DNA of 64,000 bases. It comes from Saccharospirillaceae bacterium (GTDB lineage: Bacteria > Pseudomonadota > Gammaproteobacteria > Pseudomonadales > Oceanobacteraceae). Location of the stretch: positions 558,001 through 622,000 of the forward strand of contig JAKVCS010000003.1 in NCBI GenBank assembly GCA_022448365.1, written 5' to 3'. A model generated the notes under the pieces. That model was not told the origin of the DNA. It did no database searches and worked only from the letters and a program-made list of their open reading frames with translations. Position 1 is the stretch's first letter; each line of letters starts with the position of its first letter. Position numbers and translations under genes: made by a program. Positions 25,908 through 34,462 of this stretch are shown one piece after another.

Positions 25908-26026
25908 GAGATGTCCTTACCACTGATAGCTGTTGGCATGATAGCGGAAACTGACAACAGGAAAAACCCTTGTTTTGATTACACTCAGACAAAACGGATA
26001 ATATTCCAAGCAGTTGATTCATAAAC

Positions 26027-26053
26027 GAAAAACGGCGCCGAAGCGCCGTTTTC
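26027..26053 (-). terminator. PHA synthase terminator with UUCG tetraloop
   Basis: AAAACGGCGC (26029-26038) and GCGCCGTTTT (26043-26052) form a 10-bp stem. On the minus strand the loop reads TTCG closed by C-G, the very stable UUCG type, followed by T5. It lies 31 bases past the phaC stop. Confidence 0.93.
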
Positions 26054-26083
26054 ATCAACCAAAATGATCGCCTCTGCGAACCA

Positions 26084-27898
26084 TCAGCTGGCCACAACGT
26101 CGATGATACGTTGCTTAACGTAACGACCTGGAGCATCTTCTAAGATTTCCAGTTTGCCATCACCCGGCTGACGCACAGCAACCATCTCCATATCACCAGT
26201 CTTCAGTACCCATTGCTGCCAATCTAACCACCATGAGCCTTCATGATTTTCACAGCCCTGATACCAGTCGTCAGCAGACTCAGGCAGTTCTTCATTGGTC
26301 CAATAACCGTATTTATTGGCTTCCGGAGGATTTACGATACCGGCAATATGACCAGAGCCACCCAATACAAAACGATTTTTACCGCCCAGTACCTTGGCAC
26401 CCGTATAAGTCGCCTGCCATAAAGCAATATGATCTTGAGCCGCAGAGATAAAGTAGCTTGGCGTTTTAATGGCTCCTAAATCAATTTTCACACCATCCAG
26501 CTCTAACGCATCCTTCTCAATCAGCAGATTGTTAAGATACATATTACGCAAATAATACGAGTGCATCGTTGCAGGTAAATTGGTGCTATCTGTATTCCAG
26601 TAAAGCAAATCAAATGCAGCCGGACGCTCGCCTTTTAGATAGTTGTTAATAAAGAAAGACCAGAACAGATCATTCTCACGCAAAGTATTAAAACTGAACG
26701 CCATCTGACGGCCATCATAGTAGCCCAGCGCGTCCATCTGTTTTTCCAGACCTGCAATGGCAGTTTCATTGATAAACACACCAATTTCGCCAGGCTTAGA
26801 GAAATCCATTAATGTCGCCATAAACGTTGCTGACTTAATGGTCTCTTTTTTCTTTTTCTTCTGATAGGCCAGCGTAGCTGACAACAAAGTACCACCCAGA
26901 CAATAACCGATGGCATTTACACCTTTTTCGCCAGTCGCTTGTTCAATTGCGTCGGCTGCTGCAATCGGTCCTTCAAGCATGTAGTTTTCGAAACCTTTAT
27001 TGCGCAGCGAAGGACCAGGGTTTATCCAGGAAATTACGAATACGGTATGCCCCTGGTCAACCAACCATTTAATAAAGGAATTTTTCTCACGTAAGTCGAG
27101 GATATAGAATTTATTAATAAATGGCGGGACCACCAGCAAAGGCCGTTTGTAAGTTTGCTCTGTTGTTGGTTTGTACTGAATTAATTGCATCAGGTCATTC
27201 TGATAAACAACACTTCCCTCCGTAGTAGCCAGATTTCGGCCCACCTGGAATGCACTGGTGTCAGTCATCGCAACGTTTAGTGCGCCGCTAACGCTCGTTT
27301 CTAAGTCCTCCAGTAGCTGCTCCATGCCAGATACCAGGTTAGAACCACCCGTCTCCATGGTTTTACGGATGACTTCCGGATTTAGGTTAGCAAAATTAGT
27401 TGGCGATAATGCATTGATATACTGGCGCACCAGATACTCAACTTTTTGACGAGAATGATCACTTAAACCATCGGTATCTTTGATCATTTTCATTAGTGTC
27501 TGCCCCTGCAATAAATACAGTTGCTTCATATAATCGAACATTGGATTTTCAGACCATTGTTCGTCTTTGAATCGTTTATCACCTTTCTCTGGTGCAACAA
27601 CAGGATCAACATCCTGGCCCATAAAGCGTAAAGCGGTTTGCTGAAACAACTCTTGCTGTTGTTTCATCATTTCCATTTGATCAGCAATCACTTTATTCGG
27701 ATTGCTTACCATCGCTTCGCCCAGCTCACGAAATGCCTGAGTGAAATCAGTCATAACAGAACCTGCCGGGTCCTCTGCAGTACTTGGTTGCGTTGCCATC
27801 TTTTGCCAGAAGCGACCATATTGCTCCGCAGCACGCCCTGCCATGTCATAAAAATCTTTTACGGCAGTTTCCATGTTTTCCGTTGGCAGCCCTTTCAT
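26084..27898 (-). CDS. phaC: Class I poly(3-hydroxyalkanoate) synthase
   Basis: Polymerises (R)-3-hydroxyacyl-CoA into PHA granules. The 604 residues fit class I synthases. The lipase-like box is GYCLGG with nucleophile Cys333; Asp489 (AAQDH) and His517 (GSGHIAG) complete the triad. The N-terminal 200 residues are the helical PhaC_N region. The AGGTGA ribosome site is close to the ATG. The phasin gene lies upstream on the same strand, 85 bases away, with a terminator between, so phaC may have partial read-through or its own promoter. No phaA/phaB is adjacent. Confidence 0.95.
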   Translation of the reverse strand: MKGLPTENMETAVKDFYDMAGRAAEQYGRFWQKMATQPSTAEDPAGSVMTDFTQAFRELGEAMVSNPNKVIADQMEMMKQQQELFQQTALRFMGQDVDPVVAPEKGDKRFKDEQWSENPMFDYMKQLYLLQGQTLMKMIKDTDGLSDHSRQKVEYLVRQYINALSPTNFANLNPEVIRKTMETGGSNLVSGMEQLLEDLETSVSGALNVAMTDTSAFQVGRNLATTEGSVVYQNDLMQLIQYKPTTEQTYKRPLLVVPPFINKFYILDLREKNSFIKWLVDQGHTVFVISWINPGPSLRNKGFENYMLEGPIAAADAIEQATGEKGVNAIGYCLGGTLLSATLAYQKKKKKETIKSATFMATLMDFSKPGEIGVFINETAIAGLEKQMDALGYYDGRQMAFSFNTLRENDLFWSFFINNYLKGERPAAFDLLYWNTDSTNLPATMHSYYLRNMYLNNLLIEKDALELDGVKIDLGAIKTPSYFISAAQDHIALWQATYTGAKVLGGKNRFVLGGSGHIAGIVNPPEANKYGYWTNEELPESADDWYQGCENHEGSWWLDWQQWVLKTGDMEMVAVRQPGDGKLEILEDAPGRYVKQRIIDVVAS

Positions 27899-27931
27899 AC
27901 ATCACCTATCCATATCTGAGAGAAAGAAAAT

Positions 27932-27966
27932 AAAAAGGCCACCAAGATCGAGTCCGGGTGGCCTTT
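27932..27966 (-). terminator. Intrinsic terminator after the phasin gene
   Basis: AAAGGCCACC (27934-27943) and GGTGGCCTTT (27957-27966) form a 10-bp stem with a 13-base loop. On the minus strand a T5 follows. It lies between phasin and phaC, so it would favour more phasin than synthase message. Confidence 0.88.
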
Positions 27967-27983
27967 AGCTACTTCAGTCGTAA

Positions 27984-28373
27984 TTAAGCTGCTTTAGCCT
28001 TAGACTTAGTAGAAGTTGCGGTTGTCGTTGTGGCTGCAGCGGAAGAGCGAGTCTCTTCCATGATGCCTTCAACTTTCGCTTTAAAATCCATCGCCATGTC
28101 AGACAGTGCTTTAGCGTCGTCCATGATCTTTTTGTTCAGCGAGCTGGCAGCTTCAGCCTGAGCGGTAGTGAAAGCCTGCATCGATTCAGCATCTTTAATT
28201 TCAGATGCCTGTTTCAGCTGCTCCACACCCATGTCTGCGTATGACTTAATGGCGTTCAGTTGGAATTCCGTCATCTTTTCCATGTTATCAACAAACAGCG
28301 AGTTGAATTTGGACATCGGCGCATACATCGTTTTAGCTTGCTCAGCGAATGCGTTCAGAATGTTGTCTTGCAT
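27984..28373 (-). CDS. Phasin (PHA granule-associated protein)
   Basis: Granule-coating protein of the Phasin_2 type (PF09361). 129 residues, almost wholly amphipathic helix, with LFVDNMEKMTEFQLNAIKSY in the region that binds the polymer surface, and a low-complexity Ala/Thr/Lys tail after residue 108. Strong AGGAG before the ATG. It sits directly upstream of phaC. Confidence 0.9.
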   Translation of the reverse strand: MQDNILNAFAEQAKTMYAPMSKFNSLFVDNMEKMTEFQLNAIKSYADMGVEQLKQASEIKDAESMQAFTTAQAEAASSLNKKIMDDAKALSDMAMDFKAKVEGIMEETRSSAAATTTTATSTKSKAKAA

Positions 28374-28563
28374 GGTTTTGCTCCTTCAAAGGTTTTATAG
28401 CCGTAGTGGTAATCACATACTAGTTGAGTTTATCTTACAGTTGCATGACATCTGCCACTTAAAGTAGCAGTATTTTGTTCAAAATCAGTCCTTGTTATTA
28501 GAGACTTGAGAACAAAGGTAACAAAATAAAATCTCTGGCTTTTATTGTCCTAATTTATCGTCG

Positions 28564-28812
28564 TTATTTAGAACTATCGTTTGTATTTCCCGACATCATA
28601 TTAATCATCATGTTCTGAAACTGAGCCATCGCATTCATTCCCTCTTTCATCATGGGCTGATACAACGACATAGGATCATATCCTTCTTCGCCAGCCTGCA
28701 TTTTGCTCATCATTTGTGAAAATAATTCTTGCTGGAACTGCTGAACATCAGGCAATCCCATAACACGACGAAATTCATCCGGTGTCATATCAAATGTGAC
28801 GTTTATTTTCAT
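28564..28812 (-). CDS. Small Met-rich protein next to PHA genes
   Basis: An 82-residue protein starting MKINVTFDMTPDEFRRVMGLPDVQ, with AAGGA before ATG 28812; the frame's earlier start at 28842 lacks a site. The second half is helical and Met-rich (about one residue in five) and ends in a polar tail. It resembles the small DUF6489-like proteins, but I am not certain. Its place before phasin and phaC on the same strand suggests a granule-surface or chaperone-like role, which is inference. Confidence 0.65.
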   Translation of the reverse strand: MKINVTFDMTPDEFRRVMGLPDVQQFQQELFSQMMSKMQAGEEGYDPMSLYQPMMKEGMNAMAQFQNMMINMMSGNTNDSSK

Positions 28813-28864
28813 AGCCAGTCCTTTTTCACTACTTAAAAACAAAGTTCAGAGTTGAATATATACC

Positions 28865-30025
28865 CTATTCCTCGCGGCGCAACCCTGTCCACGCGATCAG
28901 AAAAGCGACAGTGGCAATGACGGCTGATACAACGAAAACTTGCTCGCCACCCAGTCTATTCCAATAAATGCCACACCCCCAGGCACCCAGTGCGCCGCCC
29001 AGACCAAAACCGATGCTGGAATACAACGCCTGTCCCTGAGCCTGATTGGGGCGGCTGAAGTAGTGCTGGATATACCGCATCGATACTGCGTGCATAGCGC
29101 CAAAGCTGAATGCATGCAGCACCTGAGCAATTAATAGTACAACTAGCTGATCAGCTTGTTGTGATATTAGTAACCAACGTACCGCCGTTAAAATCAAAAT
29201 CATCATTACCCACCCGCGCCAACTGAGTAAGTGGAGTAAACGATGAAATTGCCAGAATAAGATGACTTCTGAAAAAACCCCTAGCGACCAAAGTAGTCCA
29301 ATCGCAGATTTACTGTATCCCAATTGTTCCAGATAAATACTGAAAAATGTGTAATACGCTCCGTGACTGATTTGTAACAGCACTGTTATCAGAATAAATA
29401 CAACAACCTGCTTCTGTAATGCCTGAGATATGAAGTTGCGCTCTCTTTTTCCTTCTCGTACCACCACACGGGCAGAATGAGAGAAGCTGTTCGCTGTAAT
29501 TAACAGCATCGTTACCAGCATCACAGCAGGCAGGTAATTAACTGAAAAAGCGTCAAACAACCACCCCAATAAAATCACGGCAACGATGAAGCCAACAGAC
29601 CCCCAAAGTCGAATTTTCGAATAATCATCAATCCGGTTATTAAGTGACTGCATCGTAATTGTTTCATACTGAGGCAACATGGCCGCCCAGAAAAAGCCAT
29701 ATGCCAACATCACCAACAACATCGATAAAAATGAGTTTGCCCACCAGACACCAACGAAGCACACCGCGGTTAACACGCCGGCACAACGCACCATCACCAT
29801 CGGTGAAGAAAAACGACCAGCAACATGGGCCCATACATTTGGAGCGAGAATGCGAATGGCAGCAAAAGCGGCCATCAGTAGGCCGATATCTTCAGCATTG
29901 AAATCTCGTGCCTGCAGGAATAGCCCCCAGAACGGTGCAATACAGCCGAGAAGAGCAAAATACAGAAAGTAGAACAACGATAAGCGACGATACGGCACCT
30001 CAGAGCGAGGCAAAGGAGAATCCAT
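28865..30025 (-). CDS. MFS transporter, HcaT-like (MFS_1_like)
   Basis: A 386-residue inner-membrane transporter with twelve predicted helices, beginning RLSLFYFLYFALLGCIAPFWGLFL, characteristic of the PF12832 group that includes 3-phenylpropionate transporter HcaT. AGGAG precedes the ATG. It is third in a tight run prmB-aroC-MFS (gaps of 20 and 15 bases), an order also known from pseudomonads. Substrate unknown. Confidence 0.85.
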   Translation of the reverse strand: MDSPLPRSEVPYRRLSLFYFLYFALLGCIAPFWGLFLQARDFNAEDIGLLMAAFAAIRILAPNVWAHVAGRFSSPMVMVRCAGVLTAVCFVGVWWANSFLSMLLVMLAYGFFWAAMLPQYETITMQSLNNRIDDYSKIRLWGSVGFIVAVILLGWLFDAFSVNYLPAVMLVTMLLITANSFSHSARVVVREGKRERNFISQALQKQVVVFILITVLLQISHGAYYTFFSIYLEQLGYSKSAIGLLWSLGVFSEVILFWQFHRLLHLLSWRGWVMMILILTAVRWLLISQQADQLVVLLIAQVLHAFSFGAMHAVSMRYIQHYFSRPNQAQGQALYSSIGFGLGGALGAWGCGIYWNRLGGEQVFVVSAVIATVAFLIAWTGLRREE

Positions 30026-30040
30026 ATCGCCGCTCCTGAT

Positions 30041-31153
30041 TTATTCTGAAACCGGTGCCTGTGCAGCCACTACTGGCGTATCGCATTGTACGTCACCATT
30101 CTGACCGCGATGCCGCAACAAATGATCAGTTAACACAATCGCCATCATAGCTTCAGCGATCGGCGTAGCACGAATACCAACACAAGGATCATGACGGCCT
30201 TTGGTAACCACTTCAATCGGATTGCCGTCGGCATCTATCGACTGACCTGGGACCGTGATACTGGAAGTTGGCTTCAATGCCATATGCGCAACAATATCCT
30301 GTCCTGTCGAAATACCACCAACGATACCGCCGGCATGATTACTGAGGAAACCCTCTGGCGTCATCTCATCACGGTGTTCGGTGCCTTTTTGTTCAACCGA
30401 ATCAAAGCCATCACCGATCTCAACCCCTTTCACGGCATTAATGCTCATTAAGGCATGAGCTAACTCGGCATCAAGACGGTCAAAAATCGGCTCACCCAGC
30501 CCCGGCAACATGCCCGTGGCAACAACACTGATCCTGGCGCCGACCGAGTTGCATTCACGACGCAGTGCATCCATGTATATTTCCATTTCCGGCACGATCT
30601 CAGCATCCGGAGAAAAGAACGGATTCTGACGCACCTGTTGCCAATCGAAGTTAGCCGGATTGATTTTAATCGGCCCTAACTGTGACAAGTAGCCGCGCAC
30701 CTCAATACCTTTAGCCGCCAGAACCTTTTTAGCAATAGCACCTGCGGCTACGCGCATCGCGGTCTCACGTGCAGACGAGCGGCCACCACCCCGATAGTCA
30801 CGGAAACCGTACTTTTGCGTGTATGCATAGTCAGCGTGTGCAGGACGGAAGGTTTTTGCGATATTAGAGTAATCTTTTGAACGCTGATCGGTGTTCTCAA
30901 TCAACAGACCAATGGGCGTACCTGTCGTTTTTCCTTCGAACACACCCGATAGGATTTTTACCTGATCGGGCTCACGACGCTGGGTGGTAAATTTTGAAGT
31001 ACCCGGTTTACGCAGATCAAGATCGCCCTGAAGATCGGCTTCGGTAAGCTCGATACCCGGGGGACATCCGTCAACAATGGCGCCCAGCGCCAGACCGTGG
31101 CTCTCACCAAAGGTGGTGACGGTAAAACTCTTGCCAAAGGTATTGCCAGACAT
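30041..31153 (-). CDS. aroC: Chorismate synthase
   Basis: Last step of the shikimate pathway: EPSP to chorismate, with reduced FMN. 370 residues. Family signatures seen: [14 protein letters not shown] near the start, [20 protein letters not shown] and the C-terminal [18 protein letters not shown]. Only a weak ribosome site. It lies between prmB and the MFS gene in an operon. Confidence 0.97.
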   Translation of the reverse strand: MSGNTFGKSFTVTTFGESHGLALGAIVDGCPPGIELTEADLQGDLDLRKPGTSKFTTQRREPDQVKILSGVFEGKTTGTPIGLLIENTDQRSKDYSNIAKTFRPAHADYAYTQKYGFRDYRGGGRSSARETAMRVAAGAIAKKVLAAKGIEVRGYLSQLGPIKINPANFDWQQVRQNPFFSPDAEIVPEMEIYMDALRRECNSVGARISVVATGMLPGLGEPIFDRLDAELAHALMSINAVKGVEIGDGFDSVEQKGTEHRDEMTPEGFLSNHAGGIVGGISTGQDIVAHMALKPTSSITVPGQSIDADGNPIEVVTKGRHDPCVGIRATPIAEAMMAIVLTDHLLRHRGQNGDVQCDTPVVAAQAPVSE

Positions 31154-31173
31154 ACTTTATATACTCGTATTTC

Positions 31174-32118
31174 TTAAATTTTTAATTGCGCTGATGAAAG
31201 GTTGTCCAAGTCCGCGGCGTTCAGTACAAACACACCATGACCACCCCGTTCAAATTCCTGCCACTGAAATGGCAAGTGCGGATAGGCCTTAGCCAATGCT
31301 GGCCAGCTGTTTCCGACTTCGACCACAAATACGCCATCATCGGTTAAGAGATCACGCGCCTGAGATAACATAATCCGCACAAGATCGAGACCGTCATCAC
31401 CCGCCGCTAAGGCCAACTCCGGCTCATGATGGAACTCATCGGGCAAACAAGCCATATCGTCAGAATCGACATATGGTGGATTGGAAACGATTAAATCGTA
31501 CTTCCCGCTGGCAGCGGCAAATAAATCCGACTGCAACGCGATAACCCGATCCTCTACCTGCAAGCGCTGAATATTTTCTTCAGCTACTGCCAGAGCATCA
31601 AATGAGATATCCAGCAGTTCGACCTCCGCGTGCTCAAACTGCATCGCACAAGCAATTCCAATGCAGCCACTGCCGGTACACAAGTCCATAATCCGCTTCG
31701 GTTCATGCGTTAACCATGGTTGGAAGCTATTTTCAATCAGCTCTGCAATTGGGGAACGGGGAATCAACACACGCTCATCGACCACGTAAGGCAAACCACA
31801 GAACCAGGCTTCGCCCACCAGATAAGGTGCTGGAACACGCTGTTCAATACGACAAACAACCAACTCGGCGATGCATTCACGTTCTTGCCGCGTCAAACGA
31901 CAGTCACGCCACTGATCGGCCTGATTCCATGGTAAGGCCAACGCATGTGTCACCAATAACACCGCCTCATCCATCGGATTATCGGTTCCATGCCCAAAGT
32001 AGATGCCAGCCTCAGACATACGGCTGACTGCCCAGCGGATCATATCCTGGAGCGATAATAATTCATCGACGGCATGAAGTTTTTGCTGTTGCAGAGATAC
32101 TGACGGTAGTTCGGACAC
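31174..32118 (-). CDS. prmB: Ribosomal protein L3 glutamine N5-methyltransferase PrmB
   Basis: SAM-dependent enzyme that methylates a glutamine of ribosomal protein L3. 314 residues from a GTG start at 32118, which has CAGGAA 7 bases upstream and matches E. coli PrmB length; the open frame upstream to 32157 lacks a site. The substrate-binding NPPY is at 213-216 and the SAM motif [14 protein letters not shown] at about 145-158. First gene of the prmB-aroC-MFS run. Confidence 0.93.
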   Translation of the reverse strand: MSELPSVSLQQQKLHAVDELLSLQDMIRWAVSRMSEAGIYFGHGTDNPMDEAVLLVTHALALPWNQADQWRDCRLTRQERECIAELVVCRIEQRVPAPYLVGEAWFCGLPYVVDERVLIPRSPIAELIENSFQPWLTHEPKRIMDLCTGSGCIGIACAMQFEHAEVELLDISFDALAVAEENIQRLQVEDRVIALQSDLFAAASGKYDLIVSNPPYVDSDDMACLPDEFHHEPELALAAGDDGLDLVRIMLSQARDLLTDDGVFVVEVGNSWPALAKAYPHLPFQWQEFERGGHGVFVLNAADLDNLSSAQLKI

Positions 32119-32229
32119 TCGGATTCCTGTAACTGTTTTTCGCTGGCGACGCAGCAATCAGAAAGCGCCCTAGTTTAACCGTTTTCGCTCGTTAACGCAC
32201 TGCTGAGCCATAAGCCATGTTTATCACCG

Positions 32230-33210
32230 TCAATGTCCGGCAATTCCATGTCCATATAAACTGCTCTGGCCCTGCTCAAATGCATCCAGCGCCTGCGCGG
32301 CAATATGACGGCCTAGGCGAATCATCTCGTCGGCACGGTAAAATTCATACATCTGACAACAGTTATTGGGCATACGGATCAGCAGATCCGGCGGATAGCC
32401 CGCAGTTTTGAACTGGGACAGTGAAGCCTGCATGACTTCAAACATTTCGTTAAGAATTTCCAGCTTACCCAGATTATCCTGGGCGATTTGGTTGGTTTTC
32501 TCATCCGAATCTTTACCGGAATGATCGAATCTTTCCAGCAACGCGCCAGCCTTATCGATCGCAGAGTTTACCGCCGAATTAAACCAATCGTCTTTCTCTT
32601 GTGGCGAGGGCTGCCGCTCCGCCGAAAAATCGACGGGCATCGGCACATCGGCATTAAGATCAACGGCAAAGAGGTAATCTGCGTGCGCCGATACACACGG
32701 CGCAATCGGCAACGGATTCAATACACCGCCATCTACCAGCAAACGACCATTTGAAGAAACCGGCGTTAGCAGACTTGGAATGGCGGCTGATGCCCGAATC
32801 GCTTCATTTAAAGCGCCACTCTGAAACCAGATTTCTTTTTTGTGAGTCAGGTCTGTTGCCACCGCAGTAAACGGCAGTTGCAGCTCTTCAATTTTCTGAC
32901 CATCCAACATGCCTTCAAGAATATTAAATACACGATCTCCCCGGATCGCACCGTTCGATAACAAACTGAAATCCACCAGCTTTAACACGTCAAGATAATT
33001 CAGACCGGTGGCCCACTGGCGAAACTCCTCCAGCTTACCTGCACAGAAAAAGCCACCGACAATAGCCCCCATTGAGCAACCTGATACCGATACGATCTTG
33101 TAGCCACGTGCCTGCAATTCGTCGATCACGCCCAAATGGGTATAGCCTCTGGCACCGCCACTACCGAGAACCAAAGCCAGGGTTTTTCCCTCCGCTGTTG
33201 CTCTGGTCAT
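32230..33210 (-). CDS. Patatin-like phospholipase, RssA type
   Basis: A 326-residue serine hydrolase with a Ser-Asp dyad: oxyanion loop GSGGARG (16-22), nucleophile Ser46 in SGCSMG and Asp160 in VDGG. It has no signal peptide, so is probably cytosolic or peripheral. It resembles E. coli RssA in the N-terminal 280 residues. No operon partner is evident; the DUF4892 gene lies 35 bases upstream on the same strand. Confidence 0.87.
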   Translation of the reverse strand: MTRATAEGKTLALVLGSGGARGYTHLGVIDELQARGYKIVSVSGCSMGAIVGGFFCAGKLEEFRQWATGLNYLDVLKLVDFSLLSNGAIRGDRVFNILEGMLDGQKIEELQLPFTAVATDLTHKKEIWFQSGALNEAIRASAAIPSLLTPVSSNGRLLVDGGVLNPLPIAPCVSAHADYLFAVDLNADVPMPVDFSAERQPSPQEKDDWFNSAVNSAIDKAGALLERFDHSGKDSDEKTNQIAQDNLGKLEILNEMFEVMQASLSQFKTAGYPPDLLIRMPNNCCQMYEFYRADEMIRLGRHIAAQALDAFEQGQSSLYGHGIAGH

Positions 33211-33245
33211 ATTCTTTGCTCACTCATAGTCACAACCTCTAAAAC

Positions 33246-34115
33246 TCAGCGCTGCGGCCAGAAAACGTAACGCAGTCTGGGCGATAAACCACTATCCGGA
33301 GCTGCAACCAAAGCGCCATGGCCAACAACATTTAACTCCGATGTCTCGTTAAAAGTAGCAACCCGAAGCTGCTTCGCTAAGCGCTCGGAACAAAGCAGGT
33401 TATCCGCCATCAGACTGGCGTCGTAACAATGCATCATGAGATATAGACGGCGCTTGTCTCGTTCGGGTATATCCTTCAACACAGCGATCAGATTAGCGCT
33501 GAGTTCTTCGTTCAACAGACCATTATCAGTAACCAAGCCCGGTAACCAACCAGAGTTCTGACGCAATGCTGCCTGAATCTGAGTCTGACTGACCTGCTGC
33601 AAGCTGACCTCATCCGCTGTTACCAACCGATCCATTACAATATACACCTGTCGTGAACCGCGCTGCACCAGATACAGCACCCACACTTCGCTGCCGCCGT
33701 CCACCAGCGGGCGCTTCACTACCCAGTAACGTTGATTCTGTTCTCGCCCGACCAAGCGACCATTTTTGAACACGGTGTTAGCCCAAAAATGACTGCTGCC
33801 ACAATCAAGACCCTGACATTGATAAATCAACTCGAGTTCGCTTATTTGCTGCTGAAAAAAGGTACTGACTTCATCCAGCGTCAACCCTGGCTGGACTGCC
33901 CAGATTCGCCGCCAAAGATCGCCATCAAGACGACGTTCTTGCTCACCAAATGTGGTCGCTTGGCTGCGCTTTAGTTCAGAAATCACCAGACGATAATGTT
34001 TAACCGGCATTTTCTCCTGCTCCAGCAGGCGCGCCGCGCTAAACGGCTGAATTTCAGCATTTACCGCACCACTTACCAACATAAGACAAATCAGTGTCAA
34101 ACCACACAAGCGCAT
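33246..34115 (-). CDS. Exported DUF4892 family protein
   Basis: A 289-residue protein with a signal peptide ending near VNA (residue 20). The mature sequence, with repeated short helix-strand patterns and a late VVGHGALVAAP segment, fits DUF4892 (PF16234), a periplasmic family of unknown function. AAGGAA precedes the ATG. Two Cys (in YQCQGLDC) are close together in the middle and could form a disulfide. Confidence 0.7.
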   Translation of the reverse strand: MRLCGLTLICLMLVSGAVNAEIQPFSAARLLEQEKMPVKHYRLVISELKRSQATTFGEQERRLDGDLWRRIWAVQPGLTLDEVSTFFQQQISELELIYQCQGLDCGSSHFWANTVFKNGRLVGREQNQRYWVVKRPLVDGGSEVWVLYLVQRGSRQVYIVMDRLVTADEVSLQQVSQTQIQAALRQNSGWLPGLVTDNGLLNEELSANLIAVLKDIPERDKRRLYLMMHCYDASLMADNLLCSERLAKQLRVATFNETSELNVVGHGALVAAPDSGLSPRLRYVFWPQR

Positions 34116-34210
34116 AAAGAATTCCTTAATCCTGGCTTTGGGGAACCAAAACCCTGCTCTACAATCGAACTGAGCATAACAAATTATAGAGAAGATTATG
34201 GAGAGTAGTT

Positions 34211-34414
34211 ATGGCGGAACCTAAGTGCCCGAGCTGCAATGCTGAAGGAATCGAACACTTTGCTTCAAAAGCCAGCGAGGAAACCGCCAAAAATGGCACC
34301 CCCTGGTTTTACGTTGTTTATTGCAACCAGTGTGGTCACGTATACGAGGTCATCAACAAACACACGTTTAGCGCCAACCAATCCAAATTTGTGATGCCGG
34401 ATTTACGCCGTTAA
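34211..34414 (+). CDS. Small zinc-ribbon protein
   Basis: A 67-residue protein with two CxxC knuckles, CPSC (6-9) and CNQC (38-41), spaced as a zinc ribbon, linked by an aromatic strand (WFYVVY). GGAG precedes the ATG. No further domain. The role is unknown; such small ribbons often bind nucleic acid or act as transcription or translation accessory proteins. Confidence 0.75.
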   Translation: MAEPKCPSCNAEGIEHFASKASEETAKNGTPWFYVVYCNQCGHVYEVINKHTFSANQSKFVMPDLRR

Positions 34415-34462
34415 CTTTGTTACACTCGCCCGCGTCTAGAATTTTCAAGTCGAGCAAGTGTT

